DNA of 14,964 bases from Opitutia bacterium UBA7441. Lineage in GTDB: Bacteria; Verrucomicrobiota; Verrucomicrobiia; Opitutales; Coraliomargaritaceae. Below are positions 1 through 8,395 of this stretch, one piece after another. The stretch is taken from contig DLQD01000036.1 in NCBI GenBank assembly GCA_002480015.1, positions 15,578 to 30,541 of the forward strand. The letters are read 5' to 3'. A program made the position numbers and the translations under genes. Position 1 is the stretch's first letter; each line of letters begins with the position of its first letter. The notes beneath the pieces were generated by a model that ran no database searches, had not been told where the DNA came from, and saw nothing but the letters and a program-made list of their open reading frames with translations.

Positions 1-87
1 GACCTTCTTCGTAGCTTTCTTAGTAGCGGCTTTTTTGACGGTCTTTTGGGCGGACTTCTTAGCGGGAGTTTTCTTCTTTGCGGGCAT
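1..87 (-). CDS. Lys/Ala-rich N-terminus of an unidentified protein (partial; possibly TraR/DksA family)
   Basis: The minus strand reads from an ATG at 87-85 to the window edge with no stop, giving 29 codons that begin MPAKKKTPAKKSAQK. The visible part is almost only Lys, Ala, Thr and Pro, a flexible basic tail like those on histone H1-like and other nucleic-acid-binding proteins. It starts 31 bp after the ileS stop on the same strand, so it is probably co-transcribed with ileS. No clear Shine-Dalgarno precedes the ATG. In several Verrucomicrobiota a TraR/DksA-type zinc-finger regulator with such a tail lies near ileS and lspA, which makes that a reasonable guess. The domain that would prove it is outside the window. 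An HU/H1-like DNA-binding protein is the main alternative. That this is a real gene start is fairly likely; its function is not established. Confidence 0.6.
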   Translation of the reverse strand, partial: MPAKKKTPAKKSAQKTVKKAATKKATKKV

Positions 88-118
88 GGTTTCTGCGAAT
101 TCCAATAGTGGTTAGCGA

Positions 119-2947
119 TTATTGTTTAATGGATTGGAGTGCTTCGGCACAGCGGGGCGACACGGCACCCCAGTTTTCAGTTTCGACGAGCTCGGGCACC
201 CAGCGCCAGCTACGGGGGCAGCGGACACCGTCGGCGTGGTCAACTTCAATTCTAAGTCCCACAACTTCGGGGGATTCGACGACGGTGACCTGTGAGAGGA
301 TGAAGAGTTCCGGCAAATCAGCCTCATATTTTTTCAAGCGCGCGAATTGCGGATCGCTTGAAGCACCCGTTATGACAACTTTTGCATCGAGACTCTGACC
401 GATCACCTTTTGCTGGCGTAGGGTTTCCAGGCGGTCGTTGAGTTCTGTGGAGAGGAAACTGCGCAGGGCTCGGATGTCAGCGGCGGTGGCGGTATCGTCC
501 CATGCGGGGTCGACTTCCGGCCAGTCTGTGAGCGCGATAGGTTTGCTGCCGAAGTCGCTGTCGTTTTGTGCGTAGCTCCATGCTTCGTCGGCGGTGAAGG
601 GGAGCAGCGGTGCGATGAGTCGAGTGAAGACGGAGAAGATGATGTGGATCGCGGTCTGTGAAGAGCGGCGGAGCGGGTCCTTCGGGCTACGCGTGTAGAG
701 GCGGTCCTTGAGCACGTCGTGGTAGGTGGCCGACAGGGTGTTGGCGCAAAAGGGGTCGATGAAGTCCTTGAACGCGCGATGGAACTCGTAGGCTTCATAG
801 GCTTCGGTCACTTTGCGCACAAGTTGGCCGAGCTCGTGTAGAGCCCATTTGTCGAGGGCGTTGAGCTTCGCGAGTGGCACGGCGTCGGTGGCGGCATCAA
901 AATCGTGAAGGTTGCCGATCTGAAAGCGCAGGGTGTTGCGAATGTTGCGATAGTTATTGGCCACGTTGCTGACGATCTTATCGGAGACGGGCACGTCGCC
1001 CCGATAATCCTGCGAGCAGATCCAGAGGCGAACGATGTCGGCACCATAGCCTTGGATCCATTCGGTCAACGGGCGAGCGGCACCGTCGCTCTTTGAGAGC
1101 TTGGTGCCGTCTTCTTTCACGATGAAACCGTGAGTGAGCAGATTCTTGTAAGGTGCGGCCTTGTCAGCGATCACGGAGGTCCAGAGTGAGCTCTGGAACC
1201 AACCTCGGTGCTGATCGGAGCCTTCGAGGTAAAGATCGGCCGGCCATTTGAGATTCGGACGTTTCTGCAGGACAGCGCGGTGGCTCGTGCCAGAGTCGAT
1301 CCAGACGTCGAGCGTGTCGGTGCCACACTTCAGTTGATCGGCGCTCGGCCAGTCGTCAGGGAGGGCGATGCCGTCGAGGATTTCGGAGGCGGTTTTTTCA
1401 AACCAGAGGTCGGTACCGGACACGGCGACCTTTTTCGCGATCGCCCGGATCACATCGGCATCGATGTAGGCTTCACCGTCTTCGTCATAGAAAGCGGGGA
1501 TCGGCACACCCCAGGTACGCTGGCGGCTGATACACCAGTCGGGGCGGTTTTCGACGGCAGCGCGGATACGGTTCTCTCCCCAACTAGGGATAAAGTTGAC
1601 GTCGTTGAGAGATTCAAGTGCACGTGCGCGGTCGCCGTTCTTATCGAGGGCGATGAACCATTGATCCATCGCGCGGAAGACCACGGGGGTCTTTGAGCGC
1701 CAGCAGTGCGGGTAGCTGTGGTGGATCTTTTTCTTGGCGATGAGGGAGCCGTTGCCGGCGATGATACGAAGCACACCCAAGTTGGCTGCGGAGGGCTTGC
1801 CATCGTCAGCTTCGAGTACGGAGAGTCCGACTAGTTCGGCGGGCACTTGCCCGTCATCCACGTAGCAACCGTTGTCGTCGAGGGGGCAATAGACTTCGAG
1901 GCCATTGTTGATCCCCGTGATGTAGTCGTCTAGGCCGTGGCCGGGTGCGGTGTGGACACAGCCAGTGCCGCTTTCTGTGGTCACGTATTCGGCCAACAGG
2001 ATGGGGGAGGGGCGGTCAATAAAAGGGTGGCGTGCTTCCAACTTTTCGAGTTGCGAGCCGAGGTAGGTGGCAACCGTCTCGACATCTTCAAGACGGCACT
2101 CGTTGATGACGGATTCGAGCAGCGGGGTGGCCACGATGAGCGTACCGTGCGTTGGTGTTTTTATTGCCGAATATTCGATATTCGGGTGGACAGCGACGGC
2201 GAGATTGGCCGGCAGCGTCCAGGGAGTCGTTGTCCAGATGAGGATCGAGCTGTCCTCTTCGGGCAGGTCCAGATGGGCGCGCGCCTCGTCGCTCAGGCGC
2301 AATTTGACGAAAATGGAGATGCTATTGTGATCTTTGTATTCGATCTCGGCTTCGGCTAGGGCGGTGGCACAGGGGATCGACCAGTAAACCGGTTTTTTGC
2401 TGCGATAGACGAGGTTTTGTTCGACGAAACTGGCAAAAGTTTCCAACTCGGTCGCCTCATAATCCGGGTGGATCGTCCAGTATTCATGGGCCCAGTCGGC
2501 GATCACGCCGAGACGTTCGAACTGACCCTTTTGGATGATGCGGAATTTATCGGCGAATTTGGCGCAAGCTTTGCGCACTTCGAGCGGCGTGTAATCGGTG
2601 CGCCCGGACTCCTGCAGTTCCCGTGAAACCTTATGCTCGATGGGTAGCCCATGGCTGTCCCATCCCGGTATGTAGGGGGCTTCCATCCCGCACATCCATT
2701 TGTAGCGTAAGATAGTATCTTTTAAGGTCTTATTGAGCGCATGGCCGAGGTGCAAATCGCCGTTGGTAAAGGGCGGACCATCGTGCAGGATAAAGCTCTG
2801 ACCGCCGCTGTTTTTGGCTTGGATCTGGTCGTAAAGACCAATTTTTTGCCAGTGCTGGATGCGCTCCGGTTCGCGCTCCACAAGGTTACCCCGCATGGGG
2901 AAATTTGTCTGAGGGAGATTGAGCGTATCTTTGAGGTCTTGCGCCAT
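119..2947 (-). CDS. ileS: Isoleucyl-tRNA synthetase
   Basis: This cytoplasmic class I aminoacyl-tRNA synthetase attaches isoleucine to tRNA-Ile, with an editing domain that removes valine. The 942 residues match the usual bacterial length. The HIGH-type motif is HLGH at residues 66-69, after DGPPFTNGD. The editing-domain signature WTTTPWTLPAN lies at about 238-248, and the KMSKS loop is KLSKS at 616-620, after an EGSDQHRGWFQ block at 575-585. The extreme C-terminus should hold a four-Cys zinc knuckle, but only C910 and C933 remain; the partner positions are S913 and S930. The ATG at 2947 places the standard N-terminal segment (NFPMRGNL...) correctly. No Shine-Dalgarno precedes it; instead a TATAATT string abuts the ATG. 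A 31 bp gap to the next minus-strand gene suggests an operon. Identification is secure. Confidence 0.98.
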   Translation of the reverse strand: MAQDLKDTLNLPQTNFPMRGNLVEREPERIQHWQKIGLYDQIQAKNSGGQSFILHDGPPFTNGDLHLGHALNKTLKDTILRYKWMCGMEAPYIPGWDSHGLPIEHKVSRELQESGRTDYTPLEVRKACAKFADKFRIIQKGQFERLGVIADWAHEYWTIHPDYEATELETFASFVEQNLVYRSKKPVYWSIPCATALAEAEIEYKDHNSISIFVKLRLSDEARAHLDLPEEDSSILIWTTTPWTLPANLAVAVHPNIEYSAIKTPTHGTLIVATPLLESVINECRLEDVETVATYLGSQLEKLEARHPFIDRPSPILLAEYVTTESGTGCVHTAPGHGLDDYITGINNGLEVYCPLDDNGCYVDDGQVPAELVGLSVLEADDGKPSAANLGVLRIIAGNGSLIAKKKIHHSYPHCWRSKTPVVFRAMDQWFIALDKNGDRARALESLNDVNFIPSWGENRIRAAVENRPDWCISRQRTWGVPIPAFYDEDGEAYIDADVIRAIAKKVAVSGTDLWFEKTASEILDGIALPDDWPSADQLKCGTDTLDVWIDSGTSHRAVLQKRPNLKWPADLYLEGSDQHRGWFQSSLWTSVIADKAAPYKNLLTHGFIVKEDGTKLSKSDGAARPLTEWIQGYGADIVRLWICSQDYRGDVPVSDKIVSNVANNYRNIRNTLRFQIGNLHDFDAATDAVPLAKLNALDKWALHELGQLVRKVTEAYEAYEFHRAFKDFIDPFCANTLSATYHDVLKDRLYTRSPKDPLRRSSQTAIHIIFSVFTRLIAPLLPFTADEAWSYAQNDSDFGSKPIALTDWPEVDPAWDDTATAADIRALRSFLSTELNDRLETLRQQKVIGQSLDAKVVITGASSDPQFARLKKYEADLPELFILSQVTVVESPEVVGLRIEVDHADGVRCPRSWRWVPELVETENWGAVSPRCAEALQSIKQ

Positions 2948-3088
2948 AATTATAGACCGGAGGCCGTTGAAAAGCGCGGCAGTGTGGTTTTTTGCTTTCT
3001 CAAGTCAAGCACTCAGAATTATCTCGCGCAGATTCATGAAATGCCTTTCCTGCCATGCGCTACCACGTTATGAATTCATAGCTTACAA
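2948..3088. promoter_or_regulatory. Divergent intergenic region between ileS and the antiporter gene
   Basis: The 141 bp between divergent starts must carry promoters for both genes. For ileS, a minus-strand GATAAT (plus-strand 3018-3023) is a possible -10 that would give a leader of roughly 60 nt; the sequence where its -35 should be matches poorly. A perfect TATAAT also lies one base upstream of the ileS ATG, too close to drive it. Toward the antiporter there is a perfect 12-bp palindrome, TATGAATTCATA, at 3069-3080, ending 8 bp before the ATG, and an 8-bp palindrome, TTCATGAA, at 3033-3040. These could be operator sites or chance. No small gene is evident. Confidence 0.4.
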
Positions 3089-4099
3089 ATGACTCTCGCG
3101 CTCATCCAACTGCCCTTCCCCGAGTTGCACCTCATTGGCTTGCTACTTTTATTGGTGCTAGGCTTTGCTGCGTTGACCTTTGGCGGAGACATTTTGACGA
3201 GTGGTGCGGCGGCCGTATCCGTGAACATGCGCATCGACCCGATGGTCGTGGGGCTCACAGTGGTTTCGATTGCGACTTCCATGCCGGAGATGGCAACCTC
3301 CATGATGGCGGTCAAAGAAAATCCCGGCATCGCGCTAGGCAACATCCTAGGGAGCAATCTTGCCAATATTGGCCTCATCCTAGGCATTGCAGCTATCATT
3401 GCCCCACTCAAAATCAATTTGCGCCTGATTCGGCGCGAGGTGCCCATTATGATTGGAGTCACCGTCATTTTCGGCCTTTTTGCTATGGGGGGTGGTTTTC
3501 ATCGTCTCGAAGGCATGCTCTTATTGGCTCTGACTGCATCGTATTTGATCTACGTAGTGCGAGGCGCCAAGCAGGAAGCCACACCCGAGATGGAAAAGGA
3601 ATTTTCTGAGGGCACACAAGATTTGGGGCAGCGCTCGACGCCCGTCGCGATTGTTTTCATATTTATTGGAGCTGTATTGCTGGCCCTCGGGGCCGATTTG
3701 TTGGTTGGCGCATCGGTTGAAATATCTATGCGAATGGGCGCAAGCGAACTCTTTGTCGGCCTCACCATCGTCGCCATCGGCACCAGTCTGCCGGAACTGG
3801 CCGCATCCATCGCCGCCGTGCGTGCGGGGCATGGGGATATGTGCGCGGGCAATATTGTCGGTTCCAACTTGTTCAACATGCTGCTCATTGGGGGCAGCGT
3901 GGCCACGATCTCTGGCATGGATGTGGGCAATGCCTTGCTAGTCGTGGAATTCCCCGCTTTGATCCTCCTTTCCGGCCTGCTCCTCTGGTTCTTTAAGAGC
4001 GGCCACGTCGTTTCGCGTCGGGAGGGCATTGCCTTGCTCTTTATTTATGCAGGGATTCTGGCACTCTCCGCTCTGTCGCAATTTGGACTACTCTTTTAG
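3089..4099 (+). CDS. Ca2+/cation antiporter, CaCA family (YrbG-like Na+/Ca2+ exchanger)
   Basis: This inner-membrane secondary transporter should exchange Ca2+ for Na+ or H+. The 336-residue protein is mostly hydrophobic and has the internal duplication that defines CaCA proteins. The alpha-1 repeat has ATSMPEMATS at about 62-71 and GNILGSN at 84-90. The alpha-2 repeat has GTSLPELAAS at 231-240 and GNIVGSN at 254-260. The conserved acidic residues are E67 and E236. The two halves are joined by a charged loop at about 160-185 (KQEATPEMEKEFSEG), as in YrbG/NCX_Mj-type exchangers. The first residue of the alpha-1 GTS motif is Ala instead of Gly. The ATG at 3089 has no Shine-Dalgarno. The gene is followed after 87 bp by gpmI in the same direction and may stand alone. 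Family is certain; ion specificity is inferred. Confidence 0.93.
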   Translation: MTLALIQLPFPELHLIGLLLLLVLGFAALTFGGDILTSGAAAVSVNMRIDPMVVGLTVVSIATSMPEMATSMMAVKENPGIALGNILGSNLANIGLILGIAAIIAPLKINLRLIRREVPIMIGVTVIFGLFAMGGGFHRLEGMLLLALTASYLIYVVRGAKQEATPEMEKEFSEGTQDLGQRSTPVAIVFIFIGAVLLALGADLLVGASVEISMRMGASELFVGLTIVAIGTSLPELAASIAAVRAGHGDMCAGNIVGSNLFNMLLIGGSVATISGMDVGNALLVVEFPALILLSGLLLWFFKSGHVVSRREGIALLFIYAGILALSALSQFGLLF

Positions 4100-4109
4100 C
4101 GGCAGTCCG

Positions 4110-4139
4110 CCCGTTTCCAGTTGACCCGTTTTCAGTTGA
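4110..4139. repeat. Tandem 15-bp direct repeat in the antiporter-gpmI gap
   Basis: Two head-to-tail copies of a 15-mer lie between the antiporter stop and the gpmI start: CCCGTTTCCAGTTGA (4110-4124) and CCCGTTTTCAGTTGA (4125-4139). They differ at one position and have no spacer. This may be a replication-slippage duplication or a paired protein-binding site upstream of gpmI. A GATAAT at 4165-4170 is a possible gpmI -10 element, which would place the repeat upstream of the -35 position. Confidence 0.7.
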
Positions 4140-4186
4140 ACTGATGACTAAACCTCCGCTAAACGATAATCGATCAAGCAAATTTT

Positions 4187-5764
<1,578 letters not shown>

Positions 5765-5801
5765 GAGCGGACTCACAGCTCTTGAGTTCGGAAATACGGC
5801 A

Positions 5802-5833
5802 AGCTTGGCTTAGCTGGCATCGCCAGTGAAGCT
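5802..5833 (+). promoter_or_regulatory. Possible stem-loop between gpmI and engB
   Basis: A nested inverted repeat lies just before the engB start. The outer arms are AGCTT (5802-5806) and AAGCT (5829-5833). The inner arms are CTGGC (5814-5818) and GCCAG (5822-5826) with an ATC loop. No T-run follows, so it is not a classic intrinsic terminator. It could be a 3' stabilising hairpin for gpmI mRNA or a leader structure for engB. Confidence 0.3.
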
Positions 5834-5842
5834 CCTACGATC

Positions 5843-6484
5843 ATGAAAATCGAATCCGCACGCTACATCGGTTGCGCGACCGACCTCGAGTCCTGTCCGC
5901 ATTCCAACTTGCCCGAGTTCGCTTTCGTCGGGCGTTCCAACGTCGGCAAATCTTCGCTCGTTAACATGCTGGCCGATGTTAAAGGCCTAGCCAAGACCTC
6001 CGGCACCCCGGGGAAGACCAAGCTGATCAACTTTTTTCGAATCAACGACCGCTGGACCCTCGTCGACTTGCCCGGCTACGGCTTTGCCAAGGTCTCCAGG
6101 GTCAAGCAGTCCGAATTTAACGAGAGCGTGAGTGGCTACCTCAACGGTCGCGAAAACCTCAAGCAGGTCTTTGCCTTGCTCGATTCGCAGCTCGAGCCCC
6201 TGGATACTGACTTGGCTTTCATCGATTGGTTGCAGCAATGTGGGATCCCGTATTCGATCATACTCACCAAGACCGACCGCAGCGCAGACTCCAAGGTGAT
6301 TAACCATGAAGACCAGTTGATCCGTGCGCTGGAAGACTACGGCCTCAATCCGAACGAAATCTTTAAGTGCAGCGCCAAAACCAAGCGCGGCCGAGGTGCC
6401 GTCCTTAACTGGGTCGAAGGCCAGCTGCCGAAGGCGACGAAGAAAAAGGGCAAAAGCATCCAGCTCGGATGGATGAAAAAATAA
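5843..6484 (+). CDS. engB: Ribosome-biogenesis GTPase YihA/YsxC (EngB)
   Basis: This is an essential TrmE-Era-EngA-EngB-Septin class GTPase that acts in late assembly of the large ribosomal subunit. The 213 residues are close to the family length. The G motifs are in order: G1 GRSNVGKSS at 30-38, G2 TSGTPGKT at 52-59, G3 DLPGYG at 75-80, G4 TKTD at 142-145 and G5 SAK at 177-179. The PGKT...NFF and DLPGYGFAKV segments are typical of this subgroup and separate it from Era and EngA. The tail is basic (KATKKKGKS), which fits rRNA contact. The ATG at 5843 puts the P-loop where family members have it; no Shine-Dalgarno is seen. It is convergent with the rhomboid-like gene, with 67 bp between the stops. 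Identification is secure. Confidence 0.96.
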   Translation: MKIESARYIGCATDLESCPHSNLPEFAFVGRSNVGKSSLVNMLADVKGLAKTSGTPGKTKLINFFRINDRWTLVDLPGYGFAKVSRVKQSEFNESVSGYLNGRENLKQVFALLDSQLEPLDTDLAFIDWLQQCGIPYSIILTKTDRSADSKVINHEDQLIRALEDYGLNPNEIFKCSAKTKRGRGAVLNWVEGQLPKATKKKGKSIQLGWMKK

Positions 6485-6551
6485 GCTTCATTTTGTAGCT
6501 TTTGGTTGAGTTTGCGGCGATACCGTATCGGGTATTCAATACCTTCGTCCT
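6485..6551. terminator. Convergent gap with overlapping short inverted repeats, possible weak terminator
   Basis: Two convergent genes end here. AAGCT (6483-6487) and AGCTT (6497-6501) can form a short stem overlapping the engB stop, followed by two further T residues, like a weak terminator. Further on, GATACCGTATC (6519-6529) is an 11-bp interrupted palindrome, and GGTAT (6531-6535) can pair with ATACC at 6539-6543 or at 6520-6524. No strong GC stem followed by a T-run is present on either strand. Confidence 0.25.
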
Positions 6552-7370
6552 CTATGCGGGCGCCTGGCTCGATTCCCGGCAGTCCTTGCAGACGCAGACG
6601 GCCTCGCTATCGACGATCTTGTAGCGGAAGTCTTGTTCGGGAGCACTCTTATCAGTTGCACCACATTGGGCGCAGGTGTGGAGCGGTGCATCAGCGGCTA
6701 GGCGGCGCTCGGCTTCGAATTTTACTCTGCGTTGCCGGGCCTCCAATGATTGTTTCAGGGCATCTCTAAAGAACAAGGCATAGCAGAGGTAGGGGGCGAT
6801 AAAGGCGATGCGGTGCCCGATGCTCGGAAGTGAGAGGAAGGTGATGCAACCGAAGGCAACAGTGATCCAGGCGAGCCATTTCACTTTCATCGGGATGACA
6901 AACATGATGAGGAATTGCGTGTTCGGGTTGACCGTGGCGTAGGCCAAGAAGGTCGCGTAGAAGAGGAACTTCGGCAGCACGAAAAGAGTCGTCGAGGGCG
7001 AGACTAGCTGGCCTAGAAAGGCACCTGCGACGGCGAAGAGGACAGAGAGGAGTAGATAGAGATTGAAGCGGGTCAGCCCCCATGCGGCTTCTAGTGTCTG
7101 GCTCATCATCCAGAGGATATACCAGAAAAAGGCTAGGAAGAGCGCCTGAAAGAGGGTCCCTGCCAGATAAGGGGGAGCGATGAGAAAAGAGAACAGCCGC
7201 CACCACTCGCCGCCGAGCACTGCCTTGGGTATGAGAACCAGTGCGCTCAGTTCGAAGCGCCCCATCAGAATCATCGCGTAGATGAAGAGCTGCGCCACAA
7301 TGAGCGTGAGCATGACGTTGGGCACGGCAAGAAAGCCCAGCCGTTTTTCCATTTTGTCCAAAAATTTCAT
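6552..7370 (-). CDS. Rhomboid-like membrane protein lacking the catalytic serine, with C-terminal zinc-ribbon-like tail
   Basis: The 272-residue protein has about six hydrophobic segments between residues 13 and 203. GGEWWRLFSFLIAP at 53-66 matches the L1 loop signature of rhomboid intramembrane proteases, and GHRIAFIAP at 185-193 resembles the last helix that carries the catalytic His (H186). The GxSG motif that supplies the nucleophile is absent: the expected helix reads VLPKFLFYATFLAYATV. It is therefore probably a pseudoprotease. After a charged helix (205-225), the cytosolic-looking tail has CAQC (233-236) and CVCKDC (259-264), a plausible zinc ribbon. The ATG at 7370 is preceded by GATAGAAAT with no strong Shine-Dalgarno. 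It begins 15 bp after the peptidase gene stop, as the last gene of a likely three-gene operon. Fold assignment is fairly good; function is unknown. Confidence 0.75.
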   Translation of the reverse strand: MKFLDKMEKRLGFLAVPNVMLTLIVAQLFIYAMILMGRFELSALVLIPKAVLGGEWWRLFSFLIAPPYLAGTLFQALFLAFFWYILWMMSQTLEAAWGLTRFNLYLLLSVLFAVAGAFLGQLVSPSTTLFVLPKFLFYATFLAYATVNPNTQFLIMFVIPMKVKWLAWITVAFGCITFLSLPSIGHRIAFIAPYLCYALFFRDALKQSLEARQRRVKFEAERRLAADAPLHTCAQCGATDKSAPEQDFRYKIVDSEAVCVCKDCRESSQAPA

Positions 7371-7385
7371 ATTTCTATCGCAGCC

Positions 7386-8393
7386 TTACAAGCTTGCGTC
7401 GTGATGCAACTCGATCATGGGTAATTCCCATACTTTTTCGCCGCCTTTTTTTCCGCTGAAAGCGGTCACCCAGTTGCGCGTCAGGCTGCCGAGCGTCTCC
7501 AGTTGGGGCGGACTCCAACCTTGCGCGTCAATACGCCGGACGAGAAAACGGGCACCGCCCTCGGGTGGGCGGGTAACAAACAGGTAATGCCGCGTCTCCC
7601 CCTCGTCGCTGTAGGGGATCAAGACGGCGGGGTTTCGTTCGAAGGCCAGCTCGAGAATCATACGTCCGTCGTCGCGCGCAGTATCGCGTGCAAAGCGTTG
7701 ATCGTCGCGCGCGTCGCGGCGGCTGCACCAGACGAGTTCGTGGTTCTGTCCTGAGTGTGTGAGCCGAGCACTTAAGGCGAGGAAATCGCCGTCGAATCTC
7801 GGTATCACCGATTGGATTTTCGCGACGAAGGCGTCGGTCGCCACGGGGGCGACTTCAGGTGCTTCGATCAAGACGACTCCGTAGGCATCGATCGCAACTC
7901 GGGTGTAGTCTTGTTCAAACTCGTTGCCCCAGGGATTATGGAAGCGGAGCTCTTTTTTTCGGTCATCGTAACCGATGATCACACAGCCATGCCCCATGCT
8001 GCCAAAGACATTCGGCCGAAAAGAAATGTAGATAGGGCCCGTCTGGTAGAGTGCACGGCGGATCTGTGGCATAACTACTCTAGAAAAGGTTTCCTCATCC
8101 TCCCAGTGCAGGGTGTGCCCTTTGAAGCCGAGCTTCTCCATGGCCAGAAGCATGTCGCTGGGGTAGGTGCCTTGGTTGCTGGCAGACATCTCAGAGGAGA
8201 GTTCCGCGACTTGATCCTGGTCAGTCTTGATCCCGTGGTAGCTGGCGATCATGGCAGCGGAGGCGGGTACGCAGTAGTTGCCCTTTTGCTGGATCATGGG
8301 CACGTTTCTTAAGGCGTGCGCCTCCGGTAGATCAATGTCTTCGGCAGCCAAAGCGCCTGCTAAGATGAGAACTATGCCGAATGTCTGCTTCAC
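7386..8393 (-). CDS. Exported C39-like (papain-fold) cysteine peptidase
   Basis: The 335-residue protein starts with a signal peptide (MKQTFGIVLILAGALAA, likely cut near residue 17), so it acts in the periplasm or on the surface. Residues ~30-160 form a C39-like domain. The nucleophile is C41 in QKGNYCVPASAAM, with Q36 a possible oxyanion residue; the catalytic His is H135 in GSMGHGCVIIGYDD, and the third position is N153 in FHNPWGNEF. There is no ABC transporter domain, so it is not a bacteriocin exporter. Residues ~165-335 are an unrecognised C-terminal region with beta-rich character. The start is GTG (8393), two bases after the stop of the upstream TPR gene. The next in-frame Met (M33) would remove the signal peptide, so GTG is preferred. 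Substrate is unknown; the neighbouring NlpI-like protein may be its partner. Confidence 0.82.
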   Translation of the reverse strand: MKQTFGIVLILAGALAAEDIDLPEAHALRNVPMIQQKGNYCVPASAAMIASYHGIKTDQDQVAELSSEMSASNQGTYPSDMLLAMEKLGFKGHTLHWEDEETFSRVVMPQIRRALYQTGPIYISFRPNVFGSMGHGCVIIGYDDRKKELRFHNPWGNEFEQDYTRVAIDAYGVVLIEAPEVAPVATDAFVAKIQSVIPRFDGDFLALSARLTHSGQNHELVWCSRRDARDDQRFARDTARDDGRMILELAFERNPAVLIPYSDEGETRHYLFVTRPPEGGARFLVRRIDAQGWSPPQLETLGSLTRNWVTAFSGKKGGEKVWELPMIELHHDASL

Positions 8394-8395
8394 CT

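Noticed and set aside
7386..8393. The C39-like gene as part of a bacteriocin or lanthipeptide export system
   Set aside because: There is no ABC ATPase or membrane domain, no precursor peptide with a double-Gly leader nearby, and the protein has its own signal peptide, so a stand-alone envelope peptidase fits better.
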